A stretch of DNA of 22,151 bases from a virus: positions 1 to 22,151 of the IMG/VR virus record IMGVR_UViG_3300027503_000067; one strand, 5' to 3'. The notes beneath the pieces were generated by a model. That model was not told the origin of the DNA, searched no databases, and was given only the letters and a program-made list of their open reading frames with translations. The translations under genes were made by a program, and so were the position numbers. Every line of letters starts with the position of its first letter. The first letter of the stretch is position 1. Positions 15,026-21,073 of this stretch are shown here, one piece after another.

Positions 15026-15973
15026 ATGCAAGATTTATTAAAAGAAGCGATTGCCGATGCTAAAGCTATTCGTCAAGTAGCTATTGAAAATGCTAAAGCA
15101 AGTTTAGCAGAAACATTTGCCCCTAAAATCAAAAGAATGGTTGCAGAGGAAATGAAAAATGATGATGACAATCTTTATGAAGAAGACGAATATTCTGAAG
15201 AAGATGATTCTTTAGATGAAACTTTGTTCGAAATGGAAGATGAAGATATGACAGAAGGTGACACTATGGATGATGATGAAATGATGGAAGGTGACGATAT
15301 GGGTGGTGAAGATATGGAAGATGGTGATATGGAAACTGAAGATGATTATGGTGATGACTCTGAAGATTTAGAAGAAATTCTAAGAGAGTTAGATATGGAA
15401 GAGGAAGACCCAATGATGGAAGAAGAGGATATGGAAGAACCTGCACCTGCACCAAAGGAAGCTCCTGTAATGAAAGAGCCATCAAAAAAATCTGATTTAG
15501 AAGAATTCATTAGAGAAATGTTAGCAGAAATGGAAGGCTCTGAAGAAGAGGAAACACCATCTGATGATATGGAATCAATGAAAGAAGAATTAGATTCAAA
15601 AGAACAAGAATTACAAGAAGCCTATAGAACAATTAAATTTTTGAAGCAAAAGATTAATGAGTCTTTGTTAATCAACTCCAAACTTTTGTATTCAGGAAAG
15701 TTGTTTAGAGCACATAATTTGGATGAAAGCCAAAAAGTATCTATTTTAGAAAGTTTTGATAGAGCAACGTCTATTAGAGAAACAAAACTACTCTATGCAT
15801 CACTTGCAACAACGTTGAATGAAATCAAATCAAAAGCTAATAGCAAGTCTGTTCGTTTGAAAGAGTCAAGGGCTTCAAAGTCAACGCTTAATTCAACTAA
15901 GCCATCTCCGAAAGTTCTTGAGGAAAACAAAATGGTAAGTCGTTTACAACAACTTGCGGGAATTATTAAATAA
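15026..15973 (+). CDS. Prohead scaffold/core protein (T4 gp22-like)
   Basis: 315 residues. The N-terminal helix (about 1-47) has alternating Ala/Lys; residues about 48-190 are extremely acidic (runs of Glu/Asp/Met, such as MEDEDMTEGDTMDDDEMMEG); a Pro/Ala hinge (EEPAPAPKEAP) lies near 136-147; then a coiled coil from about 190 (KEELDSKEQELQEAYRTIKFL) and a C-terminal domain with HNLDESQKVSILESFDRA, the part most like gp22-type scaffolds. Many LxE-like sites would allow digestion by the protease encoded upstream, as expected for a core that must leave the head. The gene sits between protease and capsid genes exactly as in T4. The start follows AGAAACCAAATG. Confidence 0.85.
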   Translation: MQDLLKEAIADAKAIRQVAIENAKASLAETFAPKIKRMVAEEMKNDDDNLYEEDEYSEEDDSLDETLFEMEDEDMTEGDTMDDDEMMEGDDMGGEDMEDGDMETEDDYGDDSEDLEEILRELDMEEEDPMMEEEDMEEPAPAPKEAPVMKEPSKKSDLEEFIREMLAEMEGSEEEETPSDDMESMKEELDSKEQELQEAYRTIKFLKQKINESLLINSKLLYSGKLFRAHNLDESQKVSILESFDRATSIRETKLLYASLATTLNEIKSKANSKSVRLKESRASKSTLNSTKPSPKVLEENKMVSRLQQLAGIIK

Positions 15974-15992
15974 TTTTAAAAAAGAATAAACA

Positions 15993-17633
15993 ATGAATAT
16001 TCAATCATTTCTACCTACAGACTACAACCGTACTCGTAAAGCGGAGGTTGCAGGTCTTGTTAAGAAGTGGGAAAAAATTGGACTCTTAGAAGGTCTTTCT
16101 GACGAGAGGCAAGAGAAATCCAATGTTGCTATCCTTTTAGAGAATCAAGCTAAGCAATTAGTAGTAGAAGCTAATAGGACAGGTACTAATGCTAACTCTG
16201 AAGAGTGGGCAGGTGTAGCATTACCACTTGTAAGGCGTGTATTCACAGAAATTGCTGCAAAAGATTTTGTGTCTGTACAGCCTATGAATTTACCAACAGG
16301 TTTGGTATTTTTCTTAGATTTTAAATATGGAACTGCTCAGGGTGGATTCCAAACAGGTTCAGGAAGAACTTCACAGGCAGACTCTGTGTTTGGTGTTACT
16401 GATGCTCGTAGAGGAACTCCTGGCACAGGAGGTCTATATGGTGCAGGTCGATTCTCCTACACTTCTAATGATGTATCTAAGTCATTGACAAGAGCATCTT
16501 CTGTTAGTGCTGGAAGTAACACTTATACAACTTCATCTATTTCAACAACAGCTGCTTGGAATGCTGCATTAAATTATGATTCTGTTGTATCTGCTTCATT
16601 AGCATCTGCTGGTGTAACTTTGAAAAAAGTAACAGTTGCAACAGGTTCTTTAACAGGACTTGACGTTGAAGCAATCAGAGCATTCAAAATTAGTGGTAGT
16701 GGTATTACAACTTATTACCCTGCGTTTACTAAATTGAATACTTCAAACCATATTGAGTTTATTATTAGAGGTACTGCAACTAATGCTGTTGTAACCTATA
16801 CTAAGCAACCTACATCTACAACTCGTGGTGATTTTGAAGCAGGTCAAGCATCTGCAACATTTGATGCACAATTAGATATTCCTGAAATCAATTTAGAACT
16901 CCGTTCAGAAGAAATTACAGCTAAAACCCGTAAGTTGAAAACTAAGTGGAGTGACGAATTTGCTCAAGATTTAAATGCATATCATTCATTAGATGCTGAA
17001 GCTGAATTGACTGCTATGCTTAGTGAGTATATTTCGCACGAAATTGATTTGGAAATTCTTGATATGCTTATTAAGAATGCTCAAACTGTAGATTATTGGT
17101 CTGCAAAGAACAATGAGATTTGGGATGGAACTCAATTTGTCCAGCAATCAGCAGGTTCAGGAGGATACTACAATTCACAGGGAGAGTGGTTTCAAACATT
17201 GGGAACTAAACTTCAGAAAGTATCTAACGAAATACATCGTTTAGTATTGAAGGGTGGAGGAGCTAACTTTATGGTATGTTCTCCAACTGTTTCTACTGTT
17301 TTAGAATCTATACCTGGCTATGCTGCCAGTACCGATGGAACTAAGATGGAATATGCAATGGGTGTACAGAAGATTGGTACAATCAATAGCAGATATACTG
17401 TCTATAAGAATCCATATATGACTGAGAATACAATTCTTCTTGGATATAGAGGTAGTCAGTTTTTGGAAACAGGTGCTGTATATGCTCCATATATTCCAAT
17501 TATGATGACTCCAACAGTTCTTGACCCTGAGAACTTCACACCAAGAAAAGGAATTCAGACAAGATATGCCAAGAAAATGGTAAGACCTGAATTCTATGGT
17601 AAGATTTATGTAGGAGGTCTTCAAACTATCTAA
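15993..17633 (+). CDS. Major capsid protein precursor (T4 gp23-like)
   Basis: 546 residues (T4 gp23 has 521). The N-terminus aligns with gp23: LVKKWEKIGLLEGL near 22-35, ILLENQAKQL near 47-56, then LPLVRRVFTEIAAKDFVSVQPMNLPTGLVF (about 77-106), the HK97-fold entry segment. The C-terminal GGGANFMVCSP, YTVYKNPYMTENTILLGYRG and YAPYIPIMMTPTVLDPENFTPRKG are also typical. Residues about 115-295 are Ser/Thr/Gly-rich and probably an insertion domain on the capsid surface. LLE at 31-33 and 48-50 and VVE near 57-59 are candidate maturation cleavage sites. It uses CGT for Arg more than its neighbours, consistent with high expression. The leader is AATAAACAATG. A strong terminator follows. Confidence 0.97.
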   Translation: MNIQSFLPTDYNRTRKAEVAGLVKKWEKIGLLEGLSDERQEKSNVAILLENQAKQLVVEANRTGTNANSEEWAGVALPLVRRVFTEIAAKDFVSVQPMNLPTGLVFFLDFKYGTAQGGFQTGSGRTSQADSVFGVTDARRGTPGTGGLYGAGRFSYTSNDVSKSLTRASSVSAGSNTYTTSSISTTAAWNAALNYDSVVSASLASAGVTLKKVTVATGSLTGLDVEAIRAFKISGSGITTYYPAFTKLNTSNHIEFIIRGTATNAVVTYTKQPTSTTRGDFEAGQASATFDAQLDIPEINLELRSEEITAKTRKLKTKWSDEFAQDLNAYHSLDAEAELTAMLSEYISHEIDLEILDMLIKNAQTVDYWSAKNNEIWDGTQFVQQSAGSGGYYNSQGEWFQTLGTKLQKVSNEIHRLVLKGGGANFMVCSPTVSTVLESIPGYAASTDGTKMEYAMGVQKIGTINSRYTVYKNPYMTENTILLGYRGSQFLETGAVYAPYIPIMMTPTVLDPENFTPRKGIQTRYAKKMVRPEFYGKIYVGGLQTI

Positions 17634-17656
17634 TAAATTATTTTAGATAATAATAT

Positions 17657-17689
17657 AAAGAGACTCTATTTTTAGAGTCTCTTTTTTTT
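17657..17689 (+). terminator. Rho-independent terminator after the capsid gene
   Basis: AAAGAGACTCTA (17657-17668), loop TTTT, TAGAGTCTCTTT (17673-17684), a perfect 12-base stem whose end runs into a tract of eight T (17682-17689). It starts 24 bases after the capsid stop and is the only clear intrinsic terminator in the window. It separates the head genes from phoH. Confidence 0.92.
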
Positions 17690-17698
17690 ATTTCTATA

Positions 17699-17710
17699 TA
17701 TTTATATATG
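17699..17710 (+). promoter_or_regulatory. TATTTATATATG motif before phoH-like gene
   Basis: TATTTATATATG lies just after the terminator and 19 bases before the ATG at 17730, with the leader AATAAACAAATG. A gene beyond a terminator needs its own promoter, which makes this copy the best argument that the motif is part of a promoter. Confidence 0.5.
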
Positions 17711-17729
17711 AAGACCAAACAATAAACAA

Positions 17730-18386
17730 ATGAGTGAAAACAAAGAGAAGAGAGTACCGAAGTCTGACGTAAAATTTTCAATATCATTATCAGATGAACA
17801 AAAAGTAGCAAAAGAACAAATATTAAAACATCTATATAGTTTTGTGTTAGGGGAAGCTGGAAGTGGTAAAACATTATTAAGTATTCAAATAGCTTTGGAT
17901 AGATATTTTAAAAGAGAAATAAATAAAATAATAATATCTAGACCTACAGTAGCTAACGAGAATAATGGATTTTTACCAGGTACGATAAAAGAGAAAATGC
18001 AACCATGGTTAGTACCTATTGTGGATAATCTAAAAAAAGTATATAACAAAAATGTAGTCATAGATAAAATGTTGGAAGAAGATTCCATAGAGATAGTATC
18101 ATTATCTCATTTTAGAGGAAGAACTTTTGATAATGCAGTATGTATACTAGATGAATGTCAAAATCTAACTTCAGAACAGACAGCAATGTGTTTGGGAAGA
18201 TTAGGTAAAGAAAGTCAAATGATATTTTGCGGAGATATGAAACAAGTTGATTTAAGAAACTTGTATGATAGCGGATTGTCAAGACTTAATAAACTAAAAG
18301 AAAGTTCATATGTATATATTGTAGAATTGCAAGAGAATCATAGACATCCTGCATTAAAAGAAGTTTTAGGATTGTATTATTCATAA
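17730..18386 (+). CDS. phoH: PhoH-like ATPase
   Basis: 218 residues. Walker A GEAGSGKT (41-48), IIISRPTV (67-74), NNGFLPGTIKEKMQPW (78-93), VCILDECQNLT (137-147; Walker B) and FCGDMKQVDLR (166-176) are the PhoH family landmarks in order. Length matches the short phage form, which lacks the KH or PIN domains of some bacterial versions. PhoH-like proteins are RNA/nucleotide-metabolism ATPases common in marine phages; the role during infection is not settled, and the old link to phosphate stress is regulatory in bacteria. It stands alone behind the capsid terminator and is followed by a small unknown after 13 bases. Confidence 0.93.
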   Translation: MSENKEKRVPKSDVKFSISLSDEQKVAKEQILKHLYSFVLGEAGSGKTLLSIQIALDRYFKREINKIIISRPTVANENNGFLPGTIKEKMQPWLVPIVDNLKKVYNKNVVIDKMLEEDSIEIVSLSHFRGRTFDNAVCILDECQNLTSEQTAMCLGRLGKESQMIFCGDMKQVDLRNLYDSGLSRLNKLKESSYVYIVELQENHRHPALKEVLGLYYS

Positions 18387-18399
18387 ATAAAATAGTAAT

Positions 18400-18753
18400 A
18401 TGAAAGTTTTTAAAATGCCTTGGAAACAGCAAACAGTTGATTTAGAATCTGTAATTTTAGTTGAAAAGATGTCTTCTAAAAGTAGATTAGATTTAGAAGA
18501 GATGAGTATTATTGATGATAATGAATATGTTAATTGGAAATCCAAATATAAGTTAGTTGGATTATATGAAGTTTACAAAGACAAAGAATCTTATGAAAAA
18601 AGAGTTATTCCTATAGATATTGTAAAGTATACTATTACAAAATCTTGGGAAGATGTAACCTCAAAAGATATATCAGATATATTAATAGAAAACATACATA
18701 CTTTTAAGTTAGATAATCAAGATTTTTCCAAAGGACAAGTAATTATATTATAG
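18400..18753 (+). CDS. Unknown small protein downstream of phoH
   Basis: 117 residues, soluble, no cysteine, mixed alpha/beta by eye. KMPWKQQTVDLESVILVEKM starts it and a central WKSKYKLVGLYEVYKDKESYEKR segment is the most distinctive part; the C-terminus ends FSKGQVIIL. I do not recognise the family. It begins 13 bases after phoH, probably on the same transcript, and is followed by a 41-base gap with the TATTTATA-type motif that opens the fibre module. Confidence 0.6.
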   Translation: MKVFKMPWKQQTVDLESVILVEKMSSKSRLDLEEMSIIDDNEYVNWKSKYKLVGLYEVYKDKESYEKRVIPIDIVKYTITKSWEDVTSKDISDILIENIHTFKLDNQDFSKGQVIIL

Positions 18754-18773
18754 AATATTATGTAAAACTATAC

Positions 18774-18785
18774 TATTTATATAAA
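18774..18785 (+). promoter_or_regulatory. TATTTATATAAA motif opening the fibre module
   Basis: TATTTATATAAA inside AACTATACTATTTATATAA, 9 bases before the ATG at 18795. The extended context TATACTATTTATA also occurs at the copy near 14921. Confidence 0.45.
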
Positions 18786-18794
18786 AGAAATAGT

Positions 18795-19193
18795 ATGGCA
18801 GCAGGTTTATATAATTTTATAATAGAGCAAGGAACAACTGTAGATTTAAGAGTCGATTACAAAGATTCTGATGGAGTTCCCTTTGATTTAACTAATTATA
18901 GTGCAAGGATGCAAATAAGAAATGCACCTAAAGGCTCTATAGTATATGCAAGATTAACATCAACACTTGGACAATGTGGAACAGGACTTAACCTAACTCC
19001 AACAGTAGGTAATTTAGTATACCCAAAATCTTCTGGTAGTATAGGCATAACAATTAGTGCTGCATCATCATCTGCTTTTTCATTTGACCAAGCTTACTAT
19101 GATTTAGAAATTGTAAGTGGTAGTGGAAATTGTGAAGTCGTTACAAGAATATTACAAGGAAAGGTAAAACTAAGTAAAGAAGTAACATTCTAA
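18795..19193 (+). CDS. Virion structural protein, BppU-N-like beta domain
   Basis: 132 residues. The pattern YNFIIEQGTTVDLRVDYKDSDG then VPFDLTNYSARMQIR resembles the N-terminal domain of phage upper-baseplate proteins (BppU type) and a widespread marine-phage structural protein: an Ig-like beta sandwich with a DLT-x-Y-x-A-x-M/I-x-R strand. The remainder alternates strands and Gly/Ser loops and ends ILQGKVKLSKEVTF. It is likely a baseplate or fibre-connector component. Its stop TAA overlaps the next ATG by one base (TAATG), so the two products are probably made in related amounts. Confidence 0.65.
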   Translation: MAAGLYNFIIEQGTTVDLRVDYKDSDGVPFDLTNYSARMQIRNAPKGSIVYARLTSTLGQCGTGLNLTPTVGNLVYPKSSGSIGITISAASSSAFSFDQAYYDLEIVSGSGNCEVVTRILQGKVKLSKEVTF

Positions 19194-19726
19194 TGTCTAG
19201 GAGAATAATAGTAAATAGTGAAGATGAGAAAATAACGCTGAATTCTAAAAGTTCACCTGAGATTGTCGTAGTAAGTAAGAATGATACTAGAGTAGTTACT
19301 GTTAACTCTGTTGGCCCAAGAGGCCCTAGAGGATTCCCAGGTGATTCACTCTTTAGACAAACAGGAAGTTTTTACACAACAACTAATAATTTTAAAATAA
19401 CAGGTTCATTTTACGCATCTCAATTCTATGGAGATGGAAATGGCATATATAATATATCAACATCTTCTATAGTAAATTTCAGTTCAGAAGTTTCTAAATC
19501 TATGTTTCCTTATGTAGGTAAGGCTGAAATAACAGGTTCTGTACAAATATTAAGACCTAATATAATAGCAGGTTTAGATTTTTTTATAATAAGGTCAGGT
19601 TCATTTAATGCATTAACGGTAACTTCAGATGGAGTTCTCAAATTAGGTGAATTTGATGAACTTCCTTCACCTGTTGCAGGAGGTTTAGCATACAGTAAAG
19701 CTAATTTTTGGGTAGGTATAGAATAA
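19193..19726 (+). CDS. Fibre-like virion protein with short collagen segment
   Basis: 177 residues. The N-terminal 38 residues are beta-rich (RRIIVNSEDEKITLNSK), followed by four collagen-type triplets GPR-GPR-GFP-GDS at 41-52 that could trimerise the chain. Residues from about 57 have the repeating fibre pattern TGSFYTTTNNFKITGSFYAS and YGDGNGIYNIS. The GDGxGL/I-type turn is frequent in phage tail fibres and also occurs as GNGAGLTGL in the next gene. The C-terminus (GGLAYSKANFWVGIE) resembles the end of beta-rich fibre tips. It is probably a short fibre or attachment protein, translationally coupled to the gene before. Confidence 0.65.
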   Translation: MSRRIIVNSEDEKITLNSKSSPEIVVVSKNDTRVVTVNSVGPRGPRGFPGDSLFRQTGSFYTTTNNFKITGSFYASQFYGDGNGIYNISTSSIVNFSSEVSKSMFPYVGKAEITGSVQILRPNIIAGLDFFIIRSGSFNALTVTSDGVLKLGEFDELPSPVAGGLAYSKANFWVGIE

Positions 19727-19750
19727 TGATTTTTTTTTCAAATAAGTATA

Positions 19751-19762
19751 TATTTATAATAA
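19751..19762 (+). promoter_or_regulatory. TATTTATAATAA motif before fibre gene
   Basis: TATTTATAATAA in the 54-base gap before the ATG at 19781, 18 bases upstream of it. Exact copy of those at 6229 and 12861, followed by AAACTATATA as at 6239. Confidence 0.5.
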
Positions 19763-19780
19763 AGATAAAACTATATATCA

Positions 19781-20713
19781 ATGGCTCAATGGAAAAAAGT
19801 ATTAGTAAGTGGTTCTAATGCGCATATAACTTCGATAACTTCATCTGTATTAACTAATGATAATTTAATTATTGCAGGAGTTGGAGGTAGGTTAGAATCA
19901 AGTGGGTTAACATTTAATGGAACTAAGCTAAATTTAACATCAGCGTCTGTAATATCAGGTTCAATATTCTCAGGTTCATTTGTCGGAAATGGTGCAGGAT
20001 TGACAGGATTAGTTTCCACATTGACCATAATAGATGAGTTTGCAGGTTCAGGTACGGTATCTTTAAAAACACAAAACTTAACTGTAACAGGAGGTGAGGG
20101 TATTGACACAACAATGTCAGGTCAGACACTTACTATATCAGGTGAAAATTCATCATATACAAATAAAGGTGTATCATCTTTCGGAAGTGGAAGTTTTTCT
20201 GTAAATTCAGGACATGTTACTTTAGCTAATTCTACAACAGGAGCTGTTCTTAGCATAGGTGGAACACCAAACGAAGTTGATGTATCAAGAAGTAATGGTA
20301 CTGTAACTGTAGGTTTACCTAACAATGTTATTGTAGCAGGTGATTTAACAGTAGGTGGTGATTTAGCAGTTAATGGAGATTTAACTTATATAAATACAAC
20401 AAATTTATTAGTTAAAGACCCTTTTATATTAGTTAATTCAGGTTCAGTAAATACTGATTCAGGTATAGTATTTGGAGGTAGTACAGGTGTAGCAAACAGC
20501 GGTTCAGCATTATTTTGGGATTATAGTTATAATAGTAATGATGGAAGACTAGCTGTAGCAAATGAAATATCTTGGAATAATACAGGAAACCAAACTCCAA
20601 GTTATCATATAGCAGGTGTATTTGAAGGAACAGAAGCTAATGCAGCAACTGCACAAGCTGACCATGTGGGTAATATAAGAATTGAAAGTGGACAAATATA
20701 TATTTACGTATAG
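19781..20713 (+). CDS. Fibre-type virion structural protein
   Basis: 310 residues, almost all beta-prone Gly/Ser/Thr/Asn sequence. The N-terminus MAQWKKVLVSGSNAHI is shared with the protein starting at 21074 and is probably an anchor. Repeated SGSIFSGSFVGNGAGLTGL units follow, then TVGGDLAVNGDLTYINTTNLLVKDPFILVNSGS (about 190-222, described here in overlapping parts: GDLAVNGDLTYINTT and LLVKDPFILVNSGS), a block I know from tail-fibre or virion proteins of marine T4-like phages. The C-terminal SALFWDYSYNSNDGRLAV belongs to the same block. It likely forms a trimeric fibre shaft; the receptor is unknown. It ends 2 bases before a TTG and 71 bases before the next ATG. Confidence 0.75.
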   Translation: MAQWKKVLVSGSNAHITSITSSVLTNDNLIIAGVGGRLESSGLTFNGTKLNLTSASVISGSIFSGSFVGNGAGLTGLVSTLTIIDEFAGSGTVSLKTQNLTVTGGEGIDTTMSGQTLTISGENSSYTNKGVSSFGSGSFSVNSGHVTLANSTTGAVLSIGGTPNEVDVSRSNGTVTVGLPNNVIVAGDLTVGGDLAVNGDLTYINTTNLLVKDPFILVNSGSVNTDSGIVFGGSTGVANSGSALFWDYSYNSNDGRLAVANEISWNNTGNQTPSYHIAGVFEGTEANAATAQADHVGNIRIESGQIYIYV

Positions 20714-20784
20714 ATTTGAAATTGTTAATAAATAAAATATTGAAAGTTTTGCCAACAGTTATTAAAAAAGGAATTCCAAGAACT

Positions 20785-20970
20785 ATGTCTGCAACATATT
20801 CAGAAAGTGGAGAAGATGTTCAATCAAAAATAACATATACACCCGAAGAACTCCAGTATATTATAACAGTACTAGGAGAACAAACATTTAAAATAAAAGA
20901 TATAGAATTTATATATAATCTAATTATAAAATTACAAGAAGATTATATAAAACAATCAAATAGAAAATAG
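20785..20970 (+). CDS. Small helical protein between fibre genes
   Basis: 61 residues from the ATG at 20785 (MSATYSESGED). The sequence TYTPEELQYIITVLGEQTFKIKDIEFIYNLIIKLQEDYIK suggests three amphipathic helices and no membrane segment. The frame stays open upstream to a TTG at 20716, two bases after the previous stop, which would add LLINKILKVLPTVIKKGIPRT; every other accepted start here is ATG, so I prefer 20785, but the TTG start is possible. Small helical proteins between fibre genes can be chaperones or connectors; none is proven. No family is recognised with certainty. Confidence 0.55.
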   Translation: MSATYSESGEDVQSKITYTPEELQYIITVLGEQTFKIKDIEFIYNLIIKLQEDYIKQSNRK

Positions 20971-21073
20971 TGTTTTATAGTAATATATAAAATATTGAAT
21001 AAATTTATTATTGGCCCTATGGGGAAGTGGGCTTCCAAAAAGAAGTTACCAACCATAATAAAAAATATATAAA
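20971..21073 (+). promoter_or_regulatory. Leader with GC-rich hairpins before the collagen fibre gene
   Basis: The gap is AT-rich except for GGCCCTATGGGGAAG and the following TGGGCTTCC (21013-21036). Two exclusive stems are possible: GGAAG/CTTCC (21023-21027 with 21032-21036, loop TGGG) and GGCCC/GGGCT (21013-21017 with 21029-21033, one G-U). A third, CTTC/GAAG (21032-21035 with 21042-21045), competes as well. There is no T tract, so it is not a standard terminator. A 17-codon ORF lies within (21019-21072). A structured 5' leader controlling the fibre gene is possible. Confidence 0.35.

Noticed and set aside
15264-15485. - strand ORF rich in His, Leu and Pro
   Set aside because: It is the mirror of the acidic GAA/GAT-rich scaffold sequence, with no leader and an unnatural composition.
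21013-21045. Second intrinsic terminator before the last fibre gene
   Set aside because: The GC-rich stems are short and followed by A-rich, not T-rich, sequence; it is more likely a leader structure if it matters at all.
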